DNA of 64,000 bases from Flectonema sp. DT1601 (lineage: Eukaryota > Euglenozoa > Diplonemea > Diplonemida > Diplonemidae), in the NCBI GenBank assembly GCA_964019425.1, contig OZ025815.1, forward strand, positions 310,001 through 374,000. Direction: 5' to 3'. Within the stretch, counting starts at the first letter, position 1. The number at the start of each line of letters is the position of its first letter. Below, one piece after another: positions 45,669-56,667 of the stretch. Under the pieces are notes generated by a model that was given only the letters and a program-made list of their open reading frames with translations, was not told where the DNA came from and did not search any database. Position numbers and translations under genes: made by a program.

Positions 45669-47022
45669 GGAGTTGAATTACCAGGTGAGATTTGGACAGT
45701 TAGCTTTTGGCTAAGGCCCTCCCTGAAGAGCAAGAACAGAAAAACTACTCACACCTGAAGAAAACATACACAAAGAACACACTGTAAGCTGTGTGTGTAT
45801 TTTGTGTTTGTCACAACAGGAGAGAAAAGAAAGAATGTCAAGGTTGGTCACCTTGCCTATCAACGCACAACATTGGTGGTCTCTACTAGACCCTGAGTGA
45901 TCCCACTGGATCTCTCATCGTTCATAGTACCCTGTGTGAAGTTATAAAATCAAAGGTAAACTATGAACTACAAATGACTTAGCCTGTTATTATAATGCCA
46001 CAGGCAGGCCCTGCATTCAGCAACTATCCAGCAGTGCTTGGATGTCCTGATCTTCTTCTAAAAAAAAGAAAGAAAAACAAAACTGTAGCTGGGATCACTC
46101 AGGATCAACAGACTACCAATGCTACCTGTTGTACTTGCTCACTATGGGGGGTGATGCCAAACACCCAGAAGTACTTAACTACTTTCCTTCTTGCTGCCCA
46201 GGAGTTTCTGACCAGAACTAATAGAAAATAAAAAGTAGATGGGAAACAATAAAAAGTAAAATGGATATAACTGAAGTTAAACAAGACAAATGAGGTAACA
46301 GACCAGAACAGAAAGAGGATTGTAATAGAAGATTACAAATAAAAAAAAATGCAAGTATCAACACATAATCAAGATACACCAGCAGCTAACAAACAACATA
46401 AAATTGAAGATCAGTTGCCAGAGTATTTCAACCATGGTAGAATACTCGCCCCTCTGGCAGGGATTATCCCAGACTTGTCCTTTAATCTAGTTGGACACCA
46501 TGGCTTACAACCCTTCCAGAGGGAAGCACCATTATGACTTCTATTTTTTTTCTTCAAGAAAATCATAAGGTGGTAACAAAGAAAAATGCTAAGAGGAACC
46601 CCCTATTAACACCTAAGACATCTAAACTGCAGCCCAGCCTATGCCCAATGCACTAACAGGTCATTCCCTCACACTCACATCAAAAAATCAAAGTTCAGAG
46701 TGCATCTTAGCGTGAATGAGAGAATTTCCTCCCGCTTATTTTGAACAAAAGGGATAGGAGAAGGGATAGAAAACGAACATAAAAATAAGATTCTAAGTGA
46801 GAAACACTTAGCAGAAACACTTAGCAGCTTTTAAGGAGCTGAAAAGCAAAAAAAAAATCTAAGTGAGAAACACTTAGTAGAAACAATTCGTAGCTAATTA
46901 AGCTGAAAATAAAAAAATAAAAAATTTCTAAGTGAGAAATACTTAGCAACTTTTAGAACAAATATTTCAGTAAATAACCTGTAATGATTAAACCATTACA
47001 GGTTTGATGTCAAAACTGACAA
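45669..47022 (+). repeat. 1.35-kb dispersed repeat (family D), copy 2, inserted in the RT ORF
   Basis: Begins GAGTTGAATTACCAGGTGAG and ends with hairpins CTAAGTG/CACTTAG and a perfect 9-bp stem CCTGTAATG/CATTACAGG (46978-47002). It is nearly identical to copy 3, which follows directly head to tail. Confidence 0.85.
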
Positions 47023-48100
47023 GGACTGAGTTGAATTACCAGGTGAGATTTGGACAGTTAGCTTTTGGCTAAGGCCCTCCCTGAAGAGCAAGAACAGAAA
47101 AACTACTCACACCTGAAGAAAACATACACAAAGAACACACTGTAAGCTGTGTGTGTATTTTGTGTTTGTCACAACAGGAGAGAAAAGAAAGAATGTCAAG
47201 GTTGGTCACCTTGCCTATCAACGCACAACATTGGTGGTCTCTACTAGACCCTGAGTGATCCCACTGGATCTCTCATCGTTCATAGTACCCTGTGTGAAGT
47301 TATAAAATCAAAGGTAAACTATGAACTACAAATGACTTAGCCTGTTATTATAATGCCACAGGCAGGCCCTGCATTCAGCAACTATCCAGCAGTGCTTGGA
47401 TGTCCTGATCTTCTTCTAAAAAAAAGAAAGAAAAACAAAACTGTAGCTGGGATCACTCAGGATCAACAGACTACCAATGCTACCTGTTGTACTTGCTCAC
47501 TATGGGGGGTGATGCCAAACACCCAGAAGTACTTAACTACTTTCCTTCTTGCTGCCCAGGAGTTTCTGACCAGAACTAATAGAAAATAAAAAGTAGATGG
47601 GAAACAATAAAAAGTAAAATGGATATAACTGAAGTTAAACAAGACAAATGAGGTAACAGACCAGAACAGAAAGAGGATTGTAATAGAAGATTACAAATAA
47701 AAAAAAATGCAAGTATCAACACATAATCAAGATACACCAGCAGCTAACAAACAACATAAAATTGAAGATCAGTTGCCAGAGTATTTCAACCATGGTAGAA
47801 TACTCGCCCCTCTGGCAGGGATTATCCCAGACTTGTCCTTTAATCTAGTTGGACACCATGGCTTACAACCCTTCCAGAGGGAAGCACCATTATGACTTCT
47901 ATTTTTTTTCTTCAAGAAAATCATAAGGTGGTAACAAAGAAAAATGCTAAGAGGAACCCCCTATTAACACCTAAGACATCTAAACTGCAGCCCAGCCTAT
48001 GCCCAATGCACTAACAGGTCATTCCCTCACACTCACATCAAAAAATCAAAGTTCAGAGTGCATCTTAGCGTGAATGAGAGAATTTCCTCCCGCTTATTAA
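47023..48100 (+). repeat. 1.35-kb dispersed repeat (family D), copy 3, 3'-truncated
   Basis: Tandem with copy 2 and cut off after CTCCCGCTTATTAA, where the RT frame resumes at 48101. I see no clear target duplication. Confidence 0.85.
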
Positions 48101-49244
48101 CCTTTACATCACATCTCTCGGTACTTGGACCAGGTGCGGGGGGAATGTGGGAGTACCCGGGATTTTCGCACGGGTTTTTATGCGATCGAGATTCCGGAGG
48201 AAGCACGTTCTTTCTTTCGTTTTCAGACGGAGGAGGGGACATGGTTTGAGCTGTGTCGGTTGCCGATGGGGCATGTGTGTGCGCCGGAAATTATGCACGC
48301 GCTGGCGGCGGCGGCGGCAGGTGATCCTGCTTACGTTCGGTCGGAATGGCAGGTTCGCGGGGTGCGTGTAGATGTTTTCATTGACAACATCCGTTACACA
48401 GGGGATGCAGGCATGGTGCTTGCTGCGACAGCGAACCTCGATGCGGCTGCTGAGGAATTCTGTCTGACGTGGAAGCCGGCAGACAGTTTTACAGCTGAGG
48501 CGAAGTACACCTTCTTGGGGGTGGACTTCGACCACGGGAAGTCGGAGGTGAAGGTGTCCGCAAAAATATGTCGGAAGCTAGGGTGTGTGGACCTGGACAA
48601 TGTGACGGCTGGACAACTGGAATCGATGGGGGGCAGGTTGATGCACGCTTCGGCGGTTGCTGGGGAAACGCCGGGGAAGCATTGGTTTGCCTTGAAGTTC
48701 CTCCGGCGCCTGGCGAACAACTTGAATGCTGGGAGGAGGTTAGTCGGAGACAGAGTGCATGTTCCGAGGTCTGTTTCGACGGAGCTGCTGGAGTGGGCGG
48801 CAGGTGCGACTGTTGCGCGTCAGATGCACGCGCCGTTTGATGAGGCTGATCGGAATTTTTCGGTCTTCATCGATGCGTCGAAGATGGGATGGGGAGGTGT
48901 GGTGGTTAATGATGTGACGGCCGAGGTAGTGGTGATGGGTGATTCGTGGGGTGCACAGCAGAATTTCGATAAAGTGGGAAGTAACGGACTGGGAGCTTTT
49001 GGCTCCTGCCCTATTCCCGATGTAAACTTTCTTTTTATTTTTATTTTTTTTAACAGGCCCAAAGGGCGACAATGATGGTTGCTGACCAAGGAATAATATT
49101 CAAATGAATTTTCGTTTCAAAGAAACGAACAGAATTAAGAGAGAGGCAGAGGAAAAAAAAAAAAAAAGAAAGAAAAGAAAAGAAAAAAAAAATGAAGAGG
49201 AAATAATCAAACATGAAAAAAAAAAAAAAAAAAAAAAATATATA

Positions 49245-50654
49245 TGAGAGGATGCCAAAAGTAGGGTACCATTTTGTACCACGGGTAACTGCCGGCCTCT
49301 AAATCTTGGTCTGAGCACTTTTTTGGCCCACTCTGTATATTAGAAAACTCAATTCCGGGTCTGGGATACAACTTTACTTGTCACCAGTTCAAAAATTCTG
49401 CAATTTTTAGGGGAAATTGACTGTATTACTGTGTTATGCAGTACACACACAGGGGGCAGGTTTACTTCACATATCAGACTTCTGCAATTAGATGCATTGT
49501 TCTCCGTGGCTGTCGGACTCCATATCCTGGGCAAGCAGACCCATCCCCATCCGGTGAATTTAGAAACTGCATGACAAAATTAATACGTAAGTTTTGGCAC
49601 AAGCAGCGAAGCTAAGAGGACTGATGGACTGATATTGATCATTCGTGTGCATTCTGCACCTACACTAACTTACTAATAATGTTGTACACACTTACGTTTT
49701 TTCATTTAAGGGGTTACACTGCTACTTGAATCAGAGCTTTCGGATTCAGAACGACGGTCTGGACAATTTCGGAGATCATGAGTAAGAGAGCTGCACTGGC
49801 TGCATTGGCGCTTCTTTCTAACAGGCTTCTCGGGTGCACTTTTCCGTTTGCAGGCTCGTTGTTGGATTGTGGGCTCCCTGTCTAACCTTTCAAAGAGGGC
49901 TTCTTTTCTTGCTCGTTTATTCTTCAGGGAATCGATATGCTGGCTGTGCTCTATCTCTTCAGACTTGTTGTTGTCTGCGGTTGTGTCAAGGTGTAGATCC
50001 AATAAACTCTTCTCAGCTCTAGTAAGGGGAAGCTTATCTGATATTTTGGGCTTGTGGTTCAGTAGCAAAGTAGCCTTACCTCCATCAAGTGCAAATTGCT
50101 GGTTTTCGTCAGAGAAAGCTGTGATATATATCTGACCTGAAGTATCCTTTCGGTAGGTGGGGATGCTGGTTACGGCTGGGATGCGGAGGTTCTGCACACT
50201 CACTTCTTGCTCTTCAAAGAAGAGGAATACAAGTGTTGTGTCGCTGGGCGCGGAGTACGCCTGCCACCTCGGTGAGGGTACGCACCGGTGCCCACTCTCG
50301 ATGAGGTCTGGATGACATTTGATATCCTGCCGAAATGCCCGTCACAGTGGCTCTCGTTCTAGAGTATCCTTAATTATCATTGTTATTTGTGAAGCTGTGA
50401 TTCAAGCGAGTGACACTCTCCTACTACTACCTTACAAATTGGTCTCAACTGTGCACACACATCTTACAGTGTAATACAGTCAATTTCCCCTAAAAATTGC
50501 AGAATTTTTGAACTGGTGATAAGTAAAGTTGTATCCCAGACCCGGAATTGAGTTTTCTAATATACAGAGTGGGCCAAAAAAGTGCTCAGACCAAGATTTA
50601 GAGGCCGGCAGTTACCCGTGGTACAAAATAGGCCCTACTTTTGGCACGTCCTCA
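49245..50654. mobile_element. 1.4-kb DNA transposon (family S) with about 190-bp inverted ends
   Basis: Left end GAGAGGATGCCAAAAGTAGG, right end the reverse of a closely related sequence. The two arms match over about 190 bp to GACTGTATTAC. It is inserted at an AT-rich TATATA site inside family H copy c; copy b shows the site without it. It carries a minus-strand transposase-like fragment. Other copies or arms are at 30480-30937, 31390-35985 and, diverged, 55720-55918. Confidence 0.75.
49706..50203 (-). pseudogene. Transposase-like C-terminal ORF of family S with CCHC zinc knuckle
   Basis: 165 residues without an ATG at the 5' end. A Lys/Arg-rich segment is followed by QCSQCSSLTHDLRNC, pattern C-x2-C-x4-H-x4-C, and a Ser-rich end. 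A CCHC knuckle at the extreme C-terminus is typical of Mutator-like (MULE) transposases. The catalytic DDE region is absent, so this is a deletion derivative. The MULE assignment is inference. Confidence 0.5.
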
Positions 50655-52751
50655 TATATAAATAAAAAACGTTGTATGAAAAAGGAAAAAAAAGAAAAAA
50701 AAAAAGACCAGAAAAGGAAAGAGAAAATGAAAAGGTATAATATTATTGTGGGGATATGAGGGATAGCAGGGAGATGCTCTTTTTTTTTTTTTTTTTTTTT
50801 TTTCTTATTTATTATTTAAAAAAAGGAAACAATCAGTTTAGCGTCTCGATCAGGACGGAAAATAGAAATTAATCGACATAGTTGATCGATAGAAAAAAAA
50901 AACAATGATAACATTGTTTATTCATTTTTTTTTTTTTTTTTTTTTTTTTAAATCTTTTTAATTATTTTAAAGAAAAAACAATCGGTTTAGCGTCTTGACC
51001 AGGACGGAAAATAGTAAGTAATCGACATAGTCGATCGATAAAAAAAAAACAATGATAACATTGTTTATTCCTTTTTTTTTTTTTTTATTCTTTTTATTTA
51101 TTTTTAAAGAAAAAACAATCAGTTTAGCGTCCTGACCAGGACGGAAAATAGAAAGTAATCGACATAGTCGATCGATAAAAAAAACAATGATAACATTGTT
51201 TATTCTTTTTTTTTTTTTTTATTTTAATTCTTTTTATTTATTTTTTAAAAAGAAAAAAAAAAATGGAAAATAGAAATTAGTCAACAAAGTCGAACGATAA
51301 AAAAAAACAATGATAACATTGTTTATTCTTTTTTTATTTATTTTTTTTATATTCTTTTTTATTAATTTTGAAAAAAAAAACAATCAGTTTAGCGTCTTGA
51401 CCAGGACGGAAAATAGAAAGTAATCGACATAGTCGATCGATAAAAAAAACAATGATAACATTGTTTATTCTTTTTTTTTTTTATTTTAAATTCTTTTTAT
51501 TTATTTTTTAAAGAAAAAAACGGAAAATAGAAATTAGTCGACAAAGTCGAACGATAAAAAAAAACAATGATAACATTGTTTATTCTTTTTTTTGTATTTT
51601 TTTATATTCTTTTTTATTAATTTTGAAAAAAAAACAATCAGTTTAGCGTCTTGACCAGGACGGAAAATAGAAAGTAATCGACATAGTCGATCGATAAAAA
51701 AAACAATGATAACATTGTTTATTCTTTTTTTTTTTTTTTTTTTTTTTAATTCTTTTTATTAATTTTTTAAAGAAAAAAAACGGAAAATAGAAATTAGTCA
51801 ACAAAGTCGAACGATAAAAAAAAACAATGATAACATTGTTTATTCTTTTTTTTTATTTTTTTTTTTTAATATTTTTTTTTTATTTTGAAAAAAAAAACAA
51901 TCAGTTTAGCGTCTTGACCAGGACGGAAAATAGAAAGTAATCGACATAGTCGATCGATAAAAAAAAACAATGATAACATTGTTTATTCTTTTTTTTTATT
52001 TTAATTCTTTTTATTTATTTTTTAAAGAAAAAAAACGGAAAATAGAAATTAGTCGACAAAGTCGAACGATAAAAAAAAAACAATGATAACATTGTTTATT
52101 CTTTTTTTTTTTGTATTTTTTTTAATATTCTTTTTTATTAATTTTGAAAAAAAAAAAACAATCAGTTTAGCGTCTTGACCAGGACGGAAAATAGAAAGTG
52201 ATCGACATAGTCGATCGATAAAAAAACAATGATAACATTGTTTATTCTTTTTTTTTATTTTAAATTCTTTTTATTTATTTTTTAAAGAAAAGTGAGCTGC
52301 ACATCAACATCTTGGAGGGCCTTGCGTTCTGCAACACGGTGCAGCAGATGTCACCGGAACTGGATGGATGCACGGTCGCCATCTGGATTGACAACACCTC
52401 GGTTGTGGGGGTTGCCAGGAAGGGTATGTCGGTTCGGTCACAAGATCTGAATGGGGCAGTAATCAACGCCTTGGTGGAGTTGCAGAGGAGGGCGATCACC
52501 TTTTCGGTGCAGTATGTAAGATCACAACTGAACCCAGCTGACCTACCTTCACGGGTCCATCCGACGCAGATCAAAACTCGAAAGCATAGGGAAGAGGTCA
52601 CACTGGCGGTCAGGGCTTTCTTCACTCGCGATGTGGAGGTGGCGCGTGACGGCGCGCGCCCGGCCGAGCCTCACCACGAGGACACGGTCAGGCGGCGCCA
52701 CGCTACCCCGTTGTGAATGTTTGGAAATCTTGCTCTGTTAGTACTTGTGGC

Positions 52752-53993
52752 TTAACCCTTTCTTTCGCTCTGTCTACAGGAAAATTAGTTTAACCAATGG
52801 TACAATTCACTTTGTACAATGTTCTTGCTTTATTCATTTCTATCCCTTGTTTTGCTTTATTTCTTTTCCCTCCAGTACAATTAAACAACGTAAATGCCGC
52901 ACGGTTCCCTTACCTTGGGAACCTTGCAAATGGCAGTTTTGAATTACGTAATATCATCTTTTGTCTTTTCTGCTCTAGTGTTAGTTGAAGTTTGAGTTCT
53001 CATCTTCGATCATTTTTCCTCAATTTAGAAGAGTCCGGTCATGGGCAAATAGTGTCGCGCCGACTTGGCAGCAGACACTGATCTCTATATAGGGAATGTT
53101 TATTTTACAATAGATTGTGAGTTTCAGATGTGCAAATTCCGCGTGTCATAAGCAAGTTTGCGTCACAGCAAACTATCAACAAGGGATGTGCCCCTTTTTA
53201 AAATCAGATAAACTTTTACCCTTTTCTCTTTTCCATTGTTTCATTCTTATGCTTTATCACAGGGGTTTTTCATACTTTTACATTAAAGTTTTGAAATCCC
53301 ACCCACCCACAACACAGTGGAACCCTTTCGCCAACATCAAAACAAGAAATGCGTATGACGAATTGAAATTGTCAAACGTCACCCAATGCCCTTTATTATT
53401 ATGGGGTTTAACAAGACTATGGACATAAGAAGCAGGAATGTGTTTGTTAGCAGTGTGGAAATTACGGAGAAAGCATTTCAGTTCACCAACTTCTAGTGAC
53501 TTCATGGACGTCTCTTTGTCAATCGGGTAGGTAAGAGTGTGTCGAAATATCATTTTAAGCACATGATCAGTGAAAATGAGTTGGATGCCTTCAATTCGCT
53601 CATTTCATTAAAGTCGCTCACACTCTGGGTAGGTCCTTTCTGTTTTTCCCTGGGGATTCTCTTGGTTTTGCCCCCCCACTTTGATACCTTTGCTGTGTTG
53701 CTGTCAGATGACGACTCCGATACAGAATCCATCATCATCAGACTTTCATAGGACGCCAAACTTGTATCAATTTCAACAGGCAGACGAAACTTCTTGTTAG
53801 GTGGTAAAATTTCGATTATTAGTTTTGAATTTCATGAATAAAAACACAGCGAACCACGCCATCCCACCCAAGATTCGTCGCGAAACGGCCTCGATTACAC
53901 CCCCCCTGGGTAGCGTTAGCCGGGTTTTCCCCTTAGCGAAAATAAAATTTCAAAATAACCACTGTAGTGGACCCCCCGTCCTTAATGGGTTAA
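52752..53993 (-). mobile_element. piggyBac-like DNA transposon relic
   Basis: TTAA at 52752-52755 and 53990-53993, each followed inward by CCC (TTAACCCTTTC and, reversed, TTAACCCATTAAGG), which is the piggyBac arrangement. The transposase fragment lies between on the minus strand. The 1.24 kb total is too short for a full element. Confidence 0.6.
53278..53759 (-). pseudogene. piggyBac-type transposase remnant
   Basis: Two overlapping minus-strand frames (53759-53550 and 53562-53278). The first is acidic and Ser-rich, with a KWGGKTKRIPREK segment. The second contains GHWVTFDNFNSSYAFLVLM, which matches the piggyBac catalytic-Asp region (usual form DNFYTS). The rest of the catalytic core is missing. 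Confidence 0.55.
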
Positions 53994-54059
53994 AGAATTT
54001 TCTTTTTTTTTAAAAAGGAAACAATCAGTTAATAAATATTTAGTTAGAACATTTAGTTG

Positions 54060-54365
54060 TCAAAGTGACATGTATGGCAAACTGAACAGGTTTGACATTG
54101 CACAGCACACCAGCACCAACGGTACCATCTGGATATCACTCACTTTTTTCACTAGAATTCACACATTTTCACACATTTTCACACATTTTCACACATTTTC
54201 ACACATTTTCACACATTTTCACACATTTGCACACATTTGCACACATTTTCACACATTTTCACGGGATTTCACTACCAGAAAGCAGCAAAAAATTAAGTGA
54301 AAAATCGTGAATTTTCGTGTAGCAAAGTGAAAAATCGTGAACACCTCCACCCTGCCGATCGCCTC
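54060..54365 (-). mobile_element. Family T terminal fragment 1 with CACACATTTT microsatellite
   Basis: Reverse complement of 31466-31710, ending GCCGATCGCCTCA at 54365. The subterminal GTGAAAA motif has grown into a run of about eight 10-bp CACACATTTT units (54157-54262). The other end of the element is missing. Confidence 0.7.
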
Positions 54366-54605
54366 ATGATAGGCATGTGCGGTGATCGTTGAAGTGGCTG
54401 CTTGGTAATCCTATCGTTCTCTACAGTTTATTGTGGTAATGCATTCACATCGCTCTCGTAAGAGTAACAGTGCAACTTCGCGATTCCTTGCCAGCAGAGA
54501 TCTTGCTGTATGTGACTAGCAGATCAAAGCTGTTAGATGTATTGGGTGGTATGGGACTAGAAGTTGAAGATGACTTGGAGGTTAGGGCTCGTGTTGCTTG
54601 CACGG
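54366..54605. other. Short unassigned spacer
   Basis: About 240 bp between two family T ends. One plus-strand frame (54470-54661) looks mildly protein-like (LLDVLGGMGLEVEDDLEVRA) but has no recognisable domain. Confidence 0.3.
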
Positions 54606-54863
54606 AGCTGGGCACAAGCGATGCCCATTTAGTTGTCAAAGTGACATGTATGGCAAACTGAACAGGTTTGACATCGCACAGCACACCAGCACCAACAGTA
54701 CCATCTGGATGTCACTCACTTTTTTCACTAGAATTCACACATTTTCACGGGATTTCACTACCAGAAAGCAGCAAAAAATTAAGCGAAAAATCGTGAAAAA
54801 TCGTGAAAAATCGTGTAGCAAAGTGAAAAATCGTGAACACCTCCACCCTGCCGATCGCCTCAT
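54606..54863 (-). mobile_element. Family T terminal fragment 2
   Basis: Reverse complement of 31466-31730, same orientation as fragment 1, ending GCCGATCGCCTCA at 54863. Two like-oriented ends about 500 bp apart suggest nested or tandem insertions. Confidence 0.7.
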
Positions 54864-55592
54864 TTGGGCCTTATAGCACTCGGGAGACTAGCTGTATTTG
54901 AGACCATGAGCTGAAGTATGAGACCGGGGGTGCGAGCTGCGTTCCAGACTACAGAGGAATATCCGCTCTTCCTTTCAACACCCTTTATTAGCTTGGTGAG
55001 TTTCTTGCGAATACCCTGACCAGCTAGGCAGTAGTTGCAAACGTTTGTTCGACGAGCCAACTTTCGATATTCGTCAGGTCGCATCTGACGATAAGTCGTG
55101 TGGGATACAACGCCTTTGAGCACAGTGTTTGCATAGATTGAGCCGTGTGGAGGGAGGACGTTCTGTATCGTTACAGTAGAGTTGCACTGCTTAGACAGCC
55201 GCTTCATGACGATGCTTGTCTAGAAGATGATACCCTGTACTCTGTATCTACCACTTGTTGAATTCCGGACATATCTTCCTTGGGCGACCAATCTCTGCTG
55301 GCTGCTGATCCCTGTTAAACCACGCAGTTCTCTTAAAAGGTATAGCTGCCTCAAGAATGTGTTTGTGAGTCCATCCTTCTTCCGCCAAACTCTGCATAAC
55401 CTCACGCCGATCACCGGTTTCCATCTTGACCAGCTTCTCGCCGACAGTTGTAGGTACAACGCTCTTCCAAAGCACGGAATTCCCAACTGTACCTCTCAGT
55501 AAAGCGCCCCAGATAGACACTCGAGCAACTTCCCAATGACCTTTACCCACTTCTTCGTTGTGCCACTCGTCTTGTTCCTTTCTCCCCACCAA
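54864..55592 (-). pseudogene. Unidentified transposon-like ORF remnant
   Basis: Two minus-strand frames in order (55592-55248, then 55207-54864) look like one protein with a frameshift. The first part has EVMQSLAEEGWTHKHILEAA, the second YRQMRPDEYRKLARRTNVCNYC. I do not recognise the family. Its place in the island, between transposon ends, suggests transposon origin. Confidence 0.35.
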
Positions 55593-55719
55593 GGTTGTGT
55601 TCGCATCGCATGCATGATCTCTTCAAACCGCTCAAGGGTGCTAGTTGTATTCATTGTTAGTCTATGAGTTTATGTAGGCTGAAGTTGGGTAGAAACCATA
55701 AAACCGCCCCAATTGTACC

Positions 55720-55918
55720 CACAGTCGGTGTAAATATAACCATTTTGCATGTGAAAATATGGAATTTTGGAACTGGCGATGAGTAAAGTGGGATCCCAGA
55801 CACGGGATTCAATTTTTCGAGTATAGAACATAGTAGGAAAAGTGGTCAGAATATGGTCAAGGTGCCGTCAGTTACCTTTGGCCCAAATAGTCCTGTACTT
55901 TTGGCACATCCTCATATT
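55720..55918 (+). repeat. Diverged end of family S
   Basis: It follows the family S right arm at clearly lower identity (GGAATTTTGGAACTGGCGAT, later TACTTTTGGCACATCCTCAT), so it is an older insertion or a sister subfamily. Confidence 0.6.
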
Positions 55919-56624
55919 GCCTTTCATAAGTTTAATATCAGCTGCATGCTTCTTCTTCTTAACACAATCCTTACCGGAACTGTCACTAGCGAATGACTGG
56001 ATCATCCTCGATGATGTTGGTGATAACCGCCTGATTGTTCCCCTTGAAGTTTGTCATGTCTTGTCCTCTCAAAGACCAGACATTTTTATTTACTCAATTT
56101 CTGCGAAAAGAGCACTGATTCTGTAGCTAGCGTGCGCAATGAAGATCGTTTTGAAACCTCCCATGTCTTAAAAGAAAACAAATATTTAAATCTGAGAAAC
56201 TCGATCATCGCCAATGACTACGATTGTAACATCTGCACTATCAAAGTTGGCGTACAAGGAAACATCTGCATGGATCAGTTGAACATCTGGACACGTCACA
56301 TCGGTTCTCCTTTAGCACCGACTAAAGCTTTATTTTGTGAATGCACCAGAATCGTCAGACAATGCTCATATGTTTTGTTTCAAACTAGGAACCTTCTCAC
56401 CTAGCATTCTAGACCACTAATGCATAGCATTAAAGAAGAGCCAGCCACCGCTTGGTTTGCTAAAAGCGGAAAAGAAATATTCCGGAGGGAAGAAGTCAAA
56501 ATCCATGAAGGCACCAAAGGTATCTTGGTGGTATGGTTCCAATCAGGGTTAAGCAGTTTGCCCTTGTATGTTTTTTTTGGAAAAAAACATCGTGAATCAG
56601 ATGAGAAGTTTGAGAAAAACTGCT
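55919..56624 (+). pseudogene. Degenerate plus-strand ORF upstream of the RING gene
   Basis: Two plus-strand frames (about 55945-56126 and 56109-56404) appear to be parts of one protein with a shift between them. The first reads NDWIILDDVGDNRLIVPLEV, loosely like the start of the RING gene ectodomain (KWDIVLVETGSRD). It may be a decayed neighbour copy. This is weak. Confidence 0.2.
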
Positions 56625-56648
56625 ATATTATTAACTTTTTGCTTACAG
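56625..56648 (+). promoter_or_regulatory. Acceptor-like tract upstream of the RING gene
   Basis: Pyrimidine-rich sequence ends TTGCTTACAG 19 nt before the ATG. It is a candidate 3' splice site of a 5'-UTR intron or trans-splice site. Confidence 0.45.
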
Positions 56649-56667
56649 GTTCACTCCCCAATCCAGC

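Larger units (their letters stand above)
48964..52287 (+). mobile_element. Hairpin-rich element (family H), copy c, inserted in RNase H
   Basis: It starts TTTCGATAAAG at 48964. The satellite array 50790-52287 has about 11 AACAATG-ATAA-CATTGTT half-units and is inverted relative to copy b. Bases on each side rejoin the RNase H frame (CAG CAG AAA AGT GAG), with at most a 2-bp duplication. It is split by a family S element at 49245-50654. No ORF is recognisable, so mobilisation must depend on other elements. Confidence 0.8.
45249..52716 (+). pseudogene. Reverse transcriptase-RNase H ORF of the VIPER-type element, split into three segments
   Basis: Segments 45249-45668, 48101-48963 and 52290-52716 read in one continuous frame if the two insertions between them are ignored. 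Segment 1 has a CEWC...C cluster and the start of the RT fingers (RFILWTKDANGWL). Segment 2 carries the palm (RDFRTGFYAIEIPEE, then CRLPMGHV) with FIDN where most RTs have two Asp, and the start of RNase H (FIDASKMGWGG). Segment 3 completes RNase H (IWIDNTSVVGVARKG, then YVRSQLNPADLPSR). The family acts in cDNA synthesis. All three segments are GC-rich. The element cannot be active as it stands. Confidence 0.8.
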
